From Alphaproteobacteria bacterium Ga0077535 (lineage in GTDB: Bacteria; Pseudomonadota; Alphaproteobacteria; Caulobacterales; Aquidulcibacteraceae): a stretch of 64,000 nt of DNA. Numbering within the stretch: the stretch's first letter is position 1; each line of letters starts with the position of its first letter. A program made the translations under genes and the position numbers. The notes beneath the pieces were generated by a model, which saw only the letters and a program-made list of their open reading frames with translations, was not told the DNA's origin and ran no database searches. Below, piece by piece: positions 48,973-59,667 of this stretch. The DNA is taken from contig LNEK01000030.1 in the NCBI GenBank assembly GCA_001464425.1, positions 62,001 through 126,000 of the forward strand, in the 5' to 3' direction.

Positions 48973-49437
48973 TCATTCAACCCTTCCCGCCGGGCGGCCG
49001 CCGGAGACGACGCGGGCGGCGATCCAACAGGGTTCGGCGCTGCATGCGTAGAGCCAGAGCCGAACATGGTGCCGACCGGATTGCGCCGGTGTCAGTTGAA
49101 CATAGGGGGTGTCATCGCGGGCGGCGTCGCGTTCGATAAAGCGGCCATCAGCGCCGTAAATCTCCATGTCGAGGTCGCTACAATCGTTATCGCATGCGCC
49201 GTAGACGCGATAATTCACGCCGGCTTCGAGATAGACCGACCACAGAAACGGCCGATCGAGTTCGAGCGCTTCGGTGAGATCCGGCACGGTCCGATCAGGC
49301 GCATAACCGAGCGCGGCATGGCGCTGCAGGCCGTGTTCAAGATAGCCCAAAGTCTGGCGGCGGTGATCGTCCTGCGCGGCAGCGCTGCCCGTGATCGCGG
49401 CTACCGCGAGCGCGACGCCGAGCAGAAATCCGCGCAT
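48973..49437 (-). CDS. Hypothetical secreted protein with pre-peptidase-like beta domain
   Basis: 154 residues from ATG 49437 with GGGAGAG upstream; the larger open frame before it is antisense to uvrC. Signal peptide about 1-21 (SAAA-QD). The mature part has [16 protein letters not shown], then [36 protein letters not shown] and [16 protein letters not shown]: the Asp-rich strands resemble bacterial pre-peptidase C-terminal (PPC) domains. Four Cys could form two disulfides. Divergent from uvrC. Confidence 0.7.
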   Translation of the reverse strand: MRGFLLGVALAVAAITGSAAAQDDHRRQTLGYLEHGLQRHAALGYAPDRTVPDLTEALELDRPFLWSVYLEAGVNYRVYGACDNDCSDLDMEIYGADGRFIERDAARDDTPYVQLTPAQSGRHHVRLWLYACSAEPCWIAARVVSGGRPAGRVE

Positions 49438-49536
49438 CCAGCTCTCCCTTTCTGGGCACGGAAGAGGGCTAGAGCCAGGCGCCCCTGGGATCAAGCCGCG
49501 CGCGGCCCCATTTGCTACGCTACACTGACGATCCCC

Positions 49537-51618
49537 ATGAGCGGCGCCGACAAACCCACCCTGCCCCCGCTGACCGAGCTGCCGGGCGAAGACGCACAGC
49601 GCCCTGAAATGAAGGGCGTGGAGGCGATCCGCGATGCGTGGACGCGGCTGCCGACGAAGCCAGGCGTCTACCGCATGCTCGGCGGCGATGGCGAGGTGCT
49701 CTACGTCGGCAAAGCCAAGAATCTGAAAAACCGCGTCGGGCAATACGCTCAAGGGCGCGCGCACACGAACGCTGTGTACCGGATGATCCATCAGACGGTG
49801 TCGCTCGAGGTGATCGTCACGGCGACGGAAACCGAAGCGCTGCTGCTCGAGACCAACATGATCAAGCGGCTGCGGCCGCGCTACAATGTGCTGATGCGGG
49901 ATGACAAGAGCTTCCCGTACATCGCCATTCGCATGGATCACGACGCGCCGGCGCTGCAGAAACACCGCGGCGCAAAGAGCTTTAAAGGCAAGTTCTACGG
50001 ACCGTTTGCAAGCGCCGGCGCGGTGAACCGCACGCTCAACACGCTGCAGAAAGCGTTTCTACTGCGCTCGTGTTCGGACTCGACGTACTCGGGACGGACG
50101 CGGCCGTGCATGCTTTATCAGATCAAGCGCTGTTCGGCGCCGTGCGTCGATCTGGTGAGCGGTGAAGAATACAAAGGGCTAGTCAAAGATTCCGTCGATT
50201 TCCTGGAAGGCCGTTCAGCGGCATTGCAGGATCGGCTCGCGGTGGAAATGCGCGAAGCTTCCGACCAGCTAGAGTTCGAACACGCGGCGCGGCTGCGCAA
50301 CCGCATTCGCGCTTTGGCTTCGGTGCGCGCGTCGCAAGGGATCAATCCAAGCACGTTCGATGAAGCCGATGTGTTCGCGCTTCATTGCGAAGGCGGGCAA
50401 AGCTGCATCCAGGTGTTCTTCTTCCGCGCCGGTCAGAACTGGGGCAACCGCGCCTACTTCCCACGTCACGGCGCGGAGGAAACGCCAGAAGACATTCTCG
50501 CGGCCTTCATCGCGCAATTTTATGATGATCGCGAACCGCCGAAACTGGTGCTGACCAATGTCCAGCCGACGGACAGCGAATTGCTTGAAGAGGCGCTGTG
50601 CCTGCGGGCTGAGTGCAAGATCGAAATCCGCAAACCCGAGCGCGGCGAGAAGCGCGAGATTGTTGATGCCGCTTTGCTTAATGCGCGTGAAGCGTTGGGC
50701 CGGCGCATGGCGGAGACGGGCAGCGTCGCCAAACTGCTTGATGGCGTCGCAGAAGTCTTTGGCCTTTCACAGCGGCCGGAGCGGATCGAGGTTTACGACA
50801 ACAGCCACATTCAAGGCACGAACGCGCTTGGCGCGATGATTGTCGCGGGGCCGGACGGGTTCGTGAAAAACCAGTACCGCAAGTTCAACATGAAGTCGGA
50901 AGAGTTTGGCGGCGACGACTTCGCGATGATGAAAGCGATGATCCGGCGCAGATTCGCGCGGATGTTGGCGGAGCGTGATTCCCCCTCCTCCCTCGCGGAG
51001 GAGGGGTTAGGGGTGGAGGGGCGCTCCGACGAGCCGCTGCCTGAGAGTTTGAACGCCCCTCACCCCCCGGCTCCACAAGGGAGAGGGGGAGAGATTGCCG
51101 ACGGCGGCGTCGATTTCTCCAAGGAACGCGATGACGGCGAGCGCGAAACCAAGTTTGGCGCGTGGCCGGATCTGGTTTTGATCGATGGCGGCGACGGACA
51201 ACTCAACGCGGCGCTTGAAGCGTTGGAGGAGCTTGGTTTGAAGAACCGCATCGTTATCGCGGGCATCGCCAAGGGCGTAGATCGCGACGCGGGGCGCGAG
51301 CGCTTCTTCATCCCGAACAAGCCGGCGTTCCGGCTCGACGAGAAAAGCCCTGTCCTCTACTACCTGCAACGGCTCCGCGACGAAGCGCACCGCTTCGCCA
51401 TCGGCGCACATCGCGGCAAACGCAAAGCCGGCATCGCCAAGAACCCGCTCGACGAAATCGGCGGCATCGGCCCTGCCCGCAAGCGCGCGTTGCTCGACCG
51501 TTTCGGCTCAGCGCGCGGCGTTTCACGCGCGGCGTTGGCGGAACTGGAAGCAGTCGAGGGCGTGAACACAGAATTGGCGAAACGCATCTATGACTTCTTC
51601 AACGACAACAAACGCTGA
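49537..51618 (+). CDS. uvrC: Excinuclease ABC subunit C
   Basis: 693 residues from ATG 49537. This is the dual-incision nuclease of nucleotide excision repair. Domains in order: GIY-YIG nuclease (about 38-120; [21 protein letters not shown]), UVR motif binding UvrB (about 235-270), RNase H-like nuclease with [10 protein letters not shown] and [11 protein letters not shown] plus DEAHRFAI, and C-terminal helix-hairpin-helix pairs ([15 protein letters not shown]). E. coli UvrC is about 610 residues. The excess is partly an insert of about 38 residues at 482-519 made by a palindromic DNA repeat, placed between two catalytic Asp segments. The frame is kept, so the protein is probably active. Confidence 0.96.
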   Translation: MSGADKPTLPPLTELPGEDAQRPEMKGVEAIRDAWTRLPTKPGVYRMLGGDGEVLYVGKAKNLKNRVGQYAQGRAHTNAVYRMIHQTVSLEVIVTATETEALLLETNMIKRLRPRYNVLMRDDKSFPYIAIRMDHDAPALQKHRGAKSFKGKFYGPFASAGAVNRTLNTLQKAFLLRSCSDSTYSGRTRPCMLYQIKRCSAPCVDLVSGEEYKGLVKDSVDFLEGRSAALQDRLAVEMREASDQLEFEHAARLRNRIRALASVRASQGINPSTFDEADVFALHCEGGQSCIQVFFFRAGQNWGNRAYFPRHGAEETPEDILAAFIAQFYDDREPPKLVLTNVQPTDSELLEEALCLRAECKIEIRKPERGEKREIVDAALLNAREALGRRMAETGSVAKLLDGVAEVFGLSQRPERIEVYDNSHIQGTNALGAMIVAGPDGFVKNQYRKFNMKSEEFGGDDFAMMKAMIRRRFARMLAERDSPSSLAEEGLGVEGRSDEPLPESLNAPHPPAPQGRGGEIADGGVDFSKERDDGERETKFGAWPDLVLIDGGDGQLNAALEALEELGLKNRIVIAGIAKGVDRDAGRERFFIPNKPAFRLDEKSPVLYYLQRLRDEAHRFAIGAHRGKRKAGIAKNPLDEIGGIGPARKRALLDRFGSARGVSRAALAELEAVEGVNTELAKRIYDFFNDNKR
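50981..51094 (+). repeat. Palindromic repeat element inserted in frame in uvrC
   Basis: The segment starts with a 10-bp perfect hairpin (50982-50991 with 50997-51006; CCCCTCCTCC arm). GGGGTG-G-AGGGGCG (51010-51023) then pairs with CGCCCCTCACCCC (51054-51066), and CTCC...GGAG forms a third arm. Such C-run/G-run palindromes with TTAGGGG are typical of REP-like intergenic elements in alphaproteobacteria. Codon usage changes to Ser/Pro/Glu/Gly-rich peptide within it. I saw no second copy in this window. Confidence 0.75.
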
Positions 51619-52228
51619 GGCGTCCGGCAGCTTGCTGAAGAAGCTGCCGACAGTGCTGACGGTGTTTCGCATCGTCATGGGGCCGGTGGTTGCGGCGCTG
51701 GTGCTGTGGGGCGCGAGCGTGACGCACAGCGATCCGACGCTGGCGGGGCTCATCTACGCGCTGGGCTTCCTGCTGTTCGTGCTCGCGGCGGCCACCGATT
51801 GGCTCGATGGCTGGATCGCGCGCAAGTACGATGCGGTGACACCGCTCGGCGCCGCACTCGATCATTCGGCGGATAAGGTGCTGATCACCTGCATACTGGT
51901 GGCGCTCGCGTATGCGGCGCTGCCGATGCAGTTGGTTGTGGCGGCGGTGCTGATCTTGGGGCGGGACGTTGCCGTTGCCGGTTTGCGCGAAGGCATCGCG
52001 GCGCAAGGCAAAACGCTGCCAGTGAGCCAGCTCGGCAAATGGAAAGCAGCGGCTGAGATGGCGGGCGTCGCCGCGTTTCTGGCGTTCCAGACGGCGGCGA
52101 TGCTGCAGCAATCGGCGGCGTTGGTTATTGGCTTATTCTGGGGCGCGCGCCTGCTCTTGTGGGCGGCGGCGGCATTGGCCTTAATCAGCGGCGCACAATA
52201 TGTGGCGGCGCTCCTGCGGCGCCCTTAG
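51590..52228 (+). CDS. pgsA: CDP-diacylglycerol-glycerol-3-phosphate 3-phosphatidyltransferase
   Basis: 212 residues. It is a membrane enzyme with the CDP-alcohol phosphatidyltransferase signature D-x2-DG-x2-AR-x8-G-x3-D-x3-D fully present in [14 protein letters not shown] and [11 protein letters not shown]. It makes phosphatidylglycerol phosphate, the precursor of phosphatidylglycerol and cardiolipin. About five or six transmembrane helices are visible. ATG 51590 lies inside uvrC (29-base overlap), the common alphaproteobacterial uvrC-pgsA arrangement. Confidence 0.93.
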   Translation: MTSSTTTNAEASGSLLKKLPTVLTVFRIVMGPVVAALVLWGASVTHSDPTLAGLIYALGFLLFVLAAATDWLDGWIARKYDAVTPLGAALDHSADKVLITCILVALAYAALPMQLVVAAVLILGRDVAVAGLREGIAAQGKTLPVSQLGKWKAAAEMAGVAAFLAFQTAAMLQQSAALVIGLFWGARLLLWAAAALALISGAQYVAALLRRP

Positions 52229-52305
52229 TCGAGGCGGCCGAACTCGACCAAGTTCAGCAGGAAAATGGCGACGATGAAGACGCCGATGGCGATGAGCGCG
52301 GCCAT
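52225..52305 (-). CDS. 26-residue small membrane protein
   Basis: ATG 52303-52305 to TAA 52225-52227. The peptide MAALIAIGVFIVAIFLLNLV followed by EFGRLD is one transmembrane helix with a charged tail. GAGG lies 6 bases before the ATG. It overlaps the pgsA stop by 4 bases on the opposite strand. Function unknown. Confidence 0.55.
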   Translation of the reverse strand: MAALIAIGVFIVAIFLLNLVEFGRLD

Positions 52306-52390
52306 GTGTTGCCTCAAGTGAATTGAAAACGTTGGTGGGCTGTAACTGATCCGCTGGCCGCGGGCCAGTGCGGGGTTGACGCAGAAAGAT

Positions 52391-52410
52391 ATTCAACCTA
52401 TTAGTTGAAT
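52391..52410. promoter_or_regulatory. Inverted-repeat operator abutting the arsR start
   Basis: ATTCAAC-N6-GTTGAAT is a perfect 7-bp inverted repeat whose last base directly precedes the arsR ATG (52411). ArsR-family dimers bind such short palindromes, so this is probably an autoregulatory operator; it would also cover the ribosome-binding region. Confidence 0.6.
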
Positions 52411-52734
52411 ATGCAAACAGCAGCCCTCGACGCGACCATGCTGGCCCTCTCGGACCCAACCCGCCGGGCGATTCTGAACCGGCTCACCAGCGGCGAAGCG
52501 CGCGTGACCGAGATCGCGGCCCCGTTCGCGATGTCGCTCAACGCAGTCTCCAAGCACATCCAAATGCTGGAGCGCGCCGAATTGGTGCGCCGTCGCAAGT
52601 CCGGCCGCGAGCATTTCCTGTCGCTCAATCCCAAGCCCCTCGACGAAGCGGCAGAGTGGATCGAGCAACAACGCACATTCTGGAACAGCAGCCTCGACGC
52701 TCTCGAACGCGCCTTGGCTGAGCACAAAGACTGA
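52411..52734 (+). CDS. ArsR-family transcriptional regulator
   Basis: 107 residues from ATG 52411 (an in-frame TTG two codons earlier is less likely). Winged HTH: LALSDPTRRAILNRLTSGEARV, then helix-turn-helix EIAAPFAMSLNAVSKHIQML and wing LVRRRKSGREHFLSLN. No CxC metal motif, so it is not an arsenic-type sensor but the SdpR/YczG-like group usually found before SRPBCC genes. It heads a four-gene operon with three SRPBCC genes and has an operator-like palindrome at its start. Confidence 0.92.
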   Translation: MQTAALDATMLALSDPTRRAILNRLTSGEARVTEIAAPFAMSLNAVSKHIQMLERAELVRRRKSGREHFLSLNPKPLDEAAEWIEQQRTFWNSSLDALERALAEHKD

Positions 52735-52745
52735 AGGAGCAGATC

Positions 52746-53270
52746 ATGGAGCTTGGCCGCTTTACCGCGCCGGACACATTTGTTCTCGAACGCCGCCTGA
52801 AGGCGCCGATTGAGCGCGTGTGGAGCTATTTTGTTGAAGGCGAGAAGCGCGCGCGCTGGTTCACCGGCGGCGATACGCTGAGCGCGAACGGACAAGCGTT
52901 CAGCATCCTCTTCGCGCATCACAACATTACCAATGAAAAGCCGCCCGAGCGCTGGAAGCAGATGGAAACGGGCGAGTTTCCGATGTCGGGCCGCGTACTC
53001 GCGTTCGATCCGCCGCGTCTGCTTGCGATCACGTGGGGCGATGGAGACGAGCACGTTTCCGAAGTGCGTTTCGAATTTAACGCCGTCGGCGACGAAACGG
53101 TGCTCACGCTCACCCACGCGAAGGTCGATACACTCGCCAATGTCAGAGATTTCGCGGGCGGTTGGACAGCGCATGTTGAAACGCTCAGTGCGCTTCTCGA
53201 TGGACAATCAACAAACACATTCTGGGCCAGCGTCGTCGCCGCCCACGAAGCTTACGAAAACACGCATTAA
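52746..53270 (+). CDS. SRPBCC (AHSA1-like) protein, first of three
   Basis: 174 residues, ATG 52746 with GGAG upstream, 11 bases after arsR. Domain motifs: VLERRLKAPIERVWSYFVEGEKR, WFTGGDTL, then LLAITWGDGDEHVSEVRFEF and GWTAHVETLSALLDG at the end. It is a ligand-binding cavity fold without known catalysis. It is a paralogue of the next gene (WFTGGDTL against WFCAGDTL). Confidence 0.87.
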   Translation: MELGRFTAPDTFVLERRLKAPIERVWSYFVEGEKRARWFTGGDTLSANGQAFSILFAHHNITNEKPPERWKQMETGEFPMSGRVLAFDPPRLLAITWGDGDEHVSEVRFEFNAVGDETVLTLTHAKVDTLANVRDFAGGWTAHVETLSALLDGQSTNTFWASVVAAHEAYENTH

Positions 53271-53283
53271 AGGGGACACGGCG

Positions 53284-53820
53284 ATGATCCAGAATACCGA
53301 ACTGATTTCAGGCGATAGCGTGCGCATCGAGCGCGTTCTGGCGGCGCCGCGGGAGCGGATTTGGGAGCATCTCGTCGATCCGGTCAAACGCTCACGCTGG
53401 TTCTGCGCCGGCGACACGCTGCAGGATGTTGGCCAGAGTTTCGTGCTTGGCTTCAACCACACGCGCATCACGCCGGAGGAACGTCCTGGCTCGCCTCCGC
53501 GCGATCCGAATGAGCCCGACTTTGTCTCGCACGGCGAAGTGTTGGAGTTCGAGCCGCCGCGGCTGCTGAAATTCATGTGGGAGCAAAAGCCAGGAAAGCC
53601 ATCGGAAGTGATGTTTGAGCTGACTCCAAATGGCGACGGCACGCTGATCGTGATCACGCACACCAAGCTGCCGGGCCGCGAGGACGTCGTGAACATTGGC
53701 GGCGGCTGGAACGCGCACCTCGACATTCTAGCTGACGAACTCGCCGCGCGTCCGCACGGGCCATTCTGGACAAATCTCGCCGCTTACGCGGAGGTGATGG
53801 AAGCGCGTGTGCCGAAGTGA
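53284..53820 (+). CDS. SRPBCC (AHSA1-like) protein, second of three
   Basis: 178 residues from ATG 53284; the open frame extends far upstream through the preceding gene, but only 53284 has a normal N-terminus (MIQNTELISGDSVRIERVLA). Motifs: RVLAAPRERIWEHLVDP, SRWFCAGDTL, LLKFMWEQKPGKPSEVMFEL and GGGWNAHLDILADEL. The stop overlaps the next start by 4 bases. Confidence 0.87.
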   Translation: MIQNTELISGDSVRIERVLAAPRERIWEHLVDPVKRSRWFCAGDTLQDVGQSFVLGFNHTRITPEERPGSPPRDPNEPDFVSHGEVLEFEPPRLLKFMWEQKPGKPSEVMFELTPNGDGTLIVITHTKLPGREDVVNIGGGWNAHLDILADELAARPHGPFWTNLAAYAEVMEARVPK

Positions 53821-54251
53821 GCGCGCCGAGTATCCGCGTCGAGCGCCGCCTTGCCGCTTCGGCGGAGCGCGTGTTCGATGCATGGCTCGAGCCGGTTTGG
53901 ATCGGTCGGTTCATGTTCGGACCGCATCTGCGCGATGAGCAGGTGGTGAGTTTAGAGAACGAGCCGCGCGTGGGTGGCGTGTTTCATTATCGCGTCACGC
54001 GTGGCGGCACTGAGATCGATCACACTGGCACATACCGGGTGATCGATCGCCCGCGCCGGCTCGTGTTCACCTGGGGCGTTGATCAAGAGCAAGGCGATCG
54101 GAGCGTGGTGACAATCGCAATCGCGCCGGACGGCGATGGCTGCGTGCTGACGCTCACGCACGCAATGCATCCTGATTGGGCCGAGTATGCGGAGCGGACG
54201 CAAGCTGGATGGACGAAGATCGTCGGCGATTTGGCGGTGGCGCTGGCCTAG
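53817..54251 (+). CDS. SRPBCC (AHSA1-like) protein, third of three
   Basis: 144 residues, GTG start overlapping the previous stop (GTGA). Motifs: RVERRLAASAERVFDAWLEP, GGVFHYRVTRGG, RPRRLVFTWG and GWTKIVGDLAVAL. Its sequence is more distant from the two previous paralogues. Its stop overlaps the convergent small membrane gene by 4 bases. Confidence 0.86.
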   Translation: MSAPSIRVERRLAASAERVFDAWLEPVWIGRFMFGPHLRDEQVVSLENEPRVGGVFHYRVTRGGTEIDHTGTYRVIDRPRRLVFTWGVDQEQGDRSVVTIAIAPDGDGCVLTLTHAMHPDWAEYAERTQAGWTKIVGDLAVALA

Positions 54252-54466
54252 ACTAACCCAATAAAACCCAATGCCACCGCGGCACACGCGGCCGCCGCCG
54301 CTATCTTCAATGCGACTAAGACTGTGTAAGTCACAGGTTGGTGAGAGAGTACGATTCGCGGACCGCCGAAAGCCGTCGATACACCAGAGCGCAATTCTGG
54401 CCAGACAAACCAAAACCCGCCCAGCGCGACCACGGCCGCCATTCCTCGCGCAAGGAACTCAATCAC
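54248..54466 (-). CDS. Small two-TM membrane protein, unknown function
   Basis: 72 residues. Two hydrophobic helices (about 4-24 and 48-70) flank a polar loop (RSGVSTAFGGPRIVLSHQPV). The ATG overlaps the VOC gene's stop by 4 bases, indicating translational coupling. I do not recognise the family. Confidence 0.7.
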   Translation of the reverse strand: MIEFLARGMAAVVALGGFWFVWPELRSGVSTAFGGPRIVLSHQPVTYTVLVALKIAAAAACAAVALGFIGLV

Positions 54467-54837
54467 GCAGGCTGCACCAAGCTCAGCATGTTCAAATCCG
54501 GATCGTGAAACCAGGCGACCTTTGTGCCATCTGGCGCGCTCCAGATGCCTTTTGCGTCCTGCGGCAGAAATCCGAAGCGCGCGAACACGATGCCCTTGGC
54601 GGCGAGGCCATCGACCGATTTTTCCATATCGCTCACGTCAAACGCGAGGATGGCATAAGGCGCGGGCACGACCGCTGGCGTTTTAGAGACGCGTATCTTG
54701 AGGTTCTTTGTCGCGAACACGGCGGCGAACTGGTCCTCGTGCAGAAACTTCAGCCCCAGCGTCTCGCCGTAAAACGCTTTCGCGATCTCGGGCTTGGCAG
54801 TGCCGACTAGAACCGTTGCGGTGGATGATGCGAGCAT
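54463..54837 (-). CDS. VOC (glyoxalase-like) family protein
   Basis: 124 residues. Single VOC unit: TVLVGTAKPEIAKAFYGETLG, LKFLHEDQFAAVFATKN, then AILAFDVSDMEKSVDGLAAKG and AWFHDPDLNMLSLVQ. The metal-site pattern looks incomplete, so a binding role rather than catalysis is possible. Coupled to the small membrane gene downstream. Confidence 0.83.
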   Translation of the reverse strand: MLASSTATVLVGTAKPEIAKAFYGETLGLKFLHEDQFAAVFATKNLKIRVSKTPAVVPAPYAILAFDVSDMEKSVDGLAAKGIVFARFGFLPQDAKGIWSAPDGTKVAWFHDPDLNMLSLVQPA

Positions 54838-54890
54838 GTGCGAACCTCCCTTGGCCTCACCCTAATCACCGAACGCCAAAGCCCAAAACA

Positions 54891-54921
54891 AAACCGCCGG
54901 CCTTTGGGGGGCCGGCGGTTT
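54891..54921 (-). terminator. Intrinsic terminator of the tol-pal-tilS-ftsH region
   Basis: A perfect 12-bp stem (AAACCGCCGGCC arm) with a 7-base loop, followed on the minus strand by TTTTGTTTTGGG, 8 bases after the ftsH stop. The right-hand T-rich flank means it may also work on the plus strand. Confidence 0.85.
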
Positions 54922-54928
54922 GTTGTTC

Positions 54929-56863
<1,935 letters not shown>

Positions 56864-57001
56864 CAACCGACCTTCTGGCCACGCGCGCCGCACTTAGGCG
56901 CGAAAACATTTCATTCAGCAAGATAGGGACCGTAGCCCAGGCTGAACACCCCTTACTGCCATGAAGCGCGTCAAGGCGGGGTGAACGCCAAGCCACAAAG
57001 T

Positions 57002-58189
57002 TCAATGGGTTTTCGTGTCGTTAATGCGGCCCAAAAGGTGCTCTACACGGGACTGAAGCAGCCAATACGCGTCAGACGCCGCAACGGATTGCCGTTCAGC
57101 GCCGCGCGCGAGCACTGGCCCGCCGCCTTCGACGATGACAGCCCACCCAGGTTCCCTCATCGCGAGCGCGAGGCGCGCGTCCCAAACTGTCTCCTCCCCG
57201 ACTGGCAGCGGCAGTGCCGGCGGCGGCTTTGCGCCGTCCGCCCGGCCCGCTAACGCGCCCGGATCACGGGTGATGCGAAAACCTCCCGGCGCCGGCCGCA
57301 CCAGCGCGCCAGCGCGGGTAAACGGATGGGTGACGTCCTGCTTGAGAGCGACTTCTGCCACGCGTTGCTGAGCGCCTGCGGCGGCTAGCAGCACACTCAG
57401 TGCGCGCGCACGGATAGCCGGGCTGGCATCCCAGGCTTCGGAGTCGACGATCATGGCGTCGCCGTCGTAGCTGACGCGGCGTTGAATGAGATCGAACACT
57501 GCGTCATCGAGCGCTTGGGCGCGCGGGGCAAGACGTTCGGCCAAAGCAGCCAATCGCATTGGATCGAATAGCGCGGTGGCGAGCGCCTTGCGCGCACGGG
57601 CACGCGCAAAATCTGGATTTGCGTTCGCTGGATCTTCGATCCAATCAGCGCCGCGCAAGCGAAGCACCTCCCGCAACGCTTCACGCCTGGCACACAAGAG
57701 CGGGCGGGCGAGCCAGACGCCGCGCCCTTCGGGCCAAAGCGGCAAAGGTGTGAACGCCCGCATGCCGGCCAAGCCGCGCCATGAACTGCCGCGCGCGGCG
57801 CGAATTAGAACCGTCTCGGCTTGGTCGTCGCGCGTGTGGCCTGTGACGAGAACGGAAGAGCGAAGACGCCGGGCTACATTTCCGACGGCACGATAACGCT
57901 GTTCTCGCGCGGAAGCCTGCCCAGCTTTCACGCCCATCGGCCAACTCAATGTTGCGATTTCAGCGTGAACGCCCAGCGCCTCGGCAATCGACTGAGCACG
58001 AGCAGCATCCAAATGCGAGCCATCGCGTAGCGCATGATCGACGACGACGGCACGGAGACGCGCTGCACCCAATTGGTCGGCCAGCAGATGCAACAGCGCG
58101 ACCGAATCGCCGCCGCCTGAGAGTGCAACGAGGATCGGCCCCTCGCCCGCGATCGCGTCGATGCGCTCGATCGTCAACCGATCGAGCAT
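57002..58189 (-). CDS. tilS: tRNA(Ile)-lysidine synthetase
   Basis: 395 residues. The N-type ATP-pyrophosphatase loop SGGGDSVALL is at residues 24-33, followed by VVDHALRDGSHLDA and VTGHTRDDQAETVL typical of TilS, and a C-terminal substrate domain. It converts C34 of tRNA-Ile2 (CAU) to lysidine, which is essential for AUA decoding. It starts 12 bases after cpoB, as in Caulobacter-type tol operons. Confidence 0.94.
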   Translation of the reverse strand: MLDRLTIERIDAIAGEGPILVALSGGGDSVALLHLLADQLGAARLRAVVVDHALRDGSHLDAARAQSIAEALGVHAEIATLSWPMGVKAGQASAREQRYRAVGNVARRLRSSVLVTGHTRDDQAETVLIRAARGSSWRGLAGMRAFTPLPLWPEGRGVWLARPLLCARREALREVLRLRGADWIEDPANANPDFARARARKALATALFDPMRLAALAERLAPRAQALDDAVFDLIQRRVSYDGDAMIVDSEAWDASPAIRARALSVLLAAAGAQQRVAEVALKQDVTHPFTRAGALVRPAPGGFRITRDPGALAGRADGAKPPPALPLPVGEETVWDARLALAMREPGWAVIVEGGGPVLARGAERQSVAASDAYWLLQSRVEHLLGRINDTKTH

Positions 58190-58201
58190 GGCTTTACGGC
58201 T

Positions 58202-59020
58202 TTAAGCGGCGCAGTTGGCGGCGCGGGCTTCGCGGGCGGCGAGATCGCGCACATTGCGCGGCGCGTTGGGATATTGGCGCGCCAGCGATGAGAAAGCGCT
58301 GCAGCCGCGGCGGGTGTCGCCCATGTTGACGAGCGCCATGCCGAGACGCACTTGCGCTTCCGCGGCGCGCGGCGCGTTGCGGTTAGCCTGCAAGTACTGG
58401 ACGAAATTCGCAGCGGCATCGGTATGGTTATTGCGCGCCGCGAGCGTGAAGGCGAACCAGAAACGCGCATCGGCGGCGGTCTCCGCGTTCGGGAATTCCT
58501 CCAGGAAAGACGAAAGCGCCGCTTCCGCTTCGGCGAGTTGGCCGTTGTTCAGGAGTTGGCGCGCGCGGGTGTATTCGGCGCCGGCGTCGCGCGGGGCAGA
58601 CGGCACTGGCGTGGCGGCTGGCATCGTGCCCAGGGTTCCGGTGGCGTTGCGCTGTGCGCCATTGAGCGTCGTAGGCGCGGGATTGGCGCCCTCCGTCGCG
58701 GGTAGGACGGTAGCGTCCGACGGCGGCGGCGTAGTGAGTTGCTGGTTCACGCCGGCGAGTTCGCCAACCATGCCGCGCAACCGTGTGATTTCGCGCTGCG
58801 CCTGATTGAGCTCGTACTGAACGCGCTCGTTCTCGGCGGTTTGCTCACGCAATTGCCGCTCAAGCTCCTCGATACGGTCCTGCCGCGCCTCAGCGCCGAC
58901 AGGCACGTTTGGAGGCGGCAGCGAGGTTTGTGCCGAAGCCGTGGCTGCAAAAAAAAGCCCGGCCGCGGCGAAACACGCCGCGAGCCGGGTCCGTACTGGA
59001 TGGTCCGAACGATGAAGCAT
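58202..59020 (-). CDS. cpoB: Cell division coordinator CpoB (YbgF)
   Basis: 272 residues. Signal peptide about 1-30 (ATASA-Q), a coiled coil about 45-85 (RIEELERQLREQTAENERV), a Pro/Thr/Ala-rich linker about 95-145 and a C-terminal TPR domain about 150-265 (YTRARQLLNNGQLAEAEAAL). In E. coli it links Tol-Pal constriction with peptidoglycan synthesis by PBP1B/LpoB. Position right after pal confirms the call. Confidence 0.93.
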   Translation of the reverse strand: MLHRSDHPVRTRLAACFAAAGLFFAATASAQTSLPPPNVPVGAEARQDRIEELERQLREQTAENERVQYELNQAQREITRLRGMVGELAGVNQQLTTPPPSDATVLPATEGANPAPTTLNGAQRNATGTLGTMPAATPVPSAPRDAGAEYTRARQLLNNGQLAEAEAALSSFLEEFPNAETAADARFWFAFTLAARNNHTDAAANFVQYLQANRNAPRAAEAQVRLGMALVNMGDTRRGCSAFSSLARQYPNAPRNVRDLAAREARAANCAA

Positions 59021-59060
59021 GGCCGAAACCTTATCCCACGTCCGGGCTAAATTTGGGCGC

Positions 59061-59561
59061 TTACGAGACAGCGCCGCTAACGATCTGCGTGTGTGCGTTC
59101 CGGTTCACACTCCAGGCCTCTTCGTTCGAACGCGCATCGAGCGGACGCTCTTTGCCGTAGGACACGGTTTCGAGGCGGTTCGCGGCGACGCCGAGCGAGA
59201 CCAGATAATCCTTCGCAGCGGCGGCGCGGCGCGCGCCGAGAGCGAGGTTGTATTCGCGGGTGCCGCGTTCGTCGGCATTGCCGGCGACGAGAACGCGGAC
59301 GTTCTGGTAACGCTGCAGCCAGGCCGCCTGGCGCTCGAGCACCGAGCGAGCTTCCGGCGTCAGATCGAAGCGATCATAACCAAAGAAGACGCGGTCACCG
59401 ACGGAGACGCGGAAGTCTTCAGCGGAGCCGGCAACCGGGCCACGCGGCTGTTCAACCGGCGGGGTCGTGTTGTTGGTCGGCGGGGTGGTTTCGGCAGGCG
59501 GGCGGCTGGCGCACGCGGCGAGTGCGGCAACGGCCGCGAGTGCAACTACAAACTTACGCAT
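59061..59561 (-). CDS. pal: Peptidoglycan-associated lipoprotein Pal
   Basis: 166 residues. Signal peptide with lipobox (ALAAC, Cys17), a Pro/Thr-rich linker, and an OmpA-like domain (about 60-165) with the diaminopimelate-binding region NVRVLVAGNADERGTREYNL. It anchors the outer membrane to peptidoglycan and binds TolB. It lies 106 bases after tolB, a gap large enough for its own promoter, though none is clear. Confidence 0.96.
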   Translation of the reverse strand: MRKFVVALAAVAALAACASRPPAETTPPTNNTTPPVEQPRGPVAGSAEDFRVSVGDRVFFGYDRFDLTPEARSVLERQAAWLQRYQNVRVLVAGNADERGTREYNLALGARRAAAAKDYLVSLGVAANRLETVSYGKERPLDARSNEEAWSVNRNAHTQIVSGAVS

Positions 59562-59667
59562 AAGGATAATTCTCCCCTAATCAGCGGCGCATTCGGCGAA
59601 CACCGTACCCCCGGCTCAAGAATGCAAACCTTACCGACATGGTTCCTACCAAACAATCGTGTTCCGA

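Noticed and set aside
48673-49536. Extended N-terminus of uvrC
   Set aside because: The upstream frame is antisense to chorismate mutase and a secreted protein gene; [12 protein letters not shown] at 49537 begins the real protein.
52933-53283. Extended N-terminus of the second SRPBCC gene
   Set aside because: It reads through the previous SRPBCC gene in another frame; ATG 53284 gives the family-like start.
56864-57001. Heat-shock (sigma-32) promoter upstream of ftsH
   Set aside because: A CCCTATCT element is present on the minus strand, but no CTTGAA-like -35 lies at the right distance, so the call was not supported.
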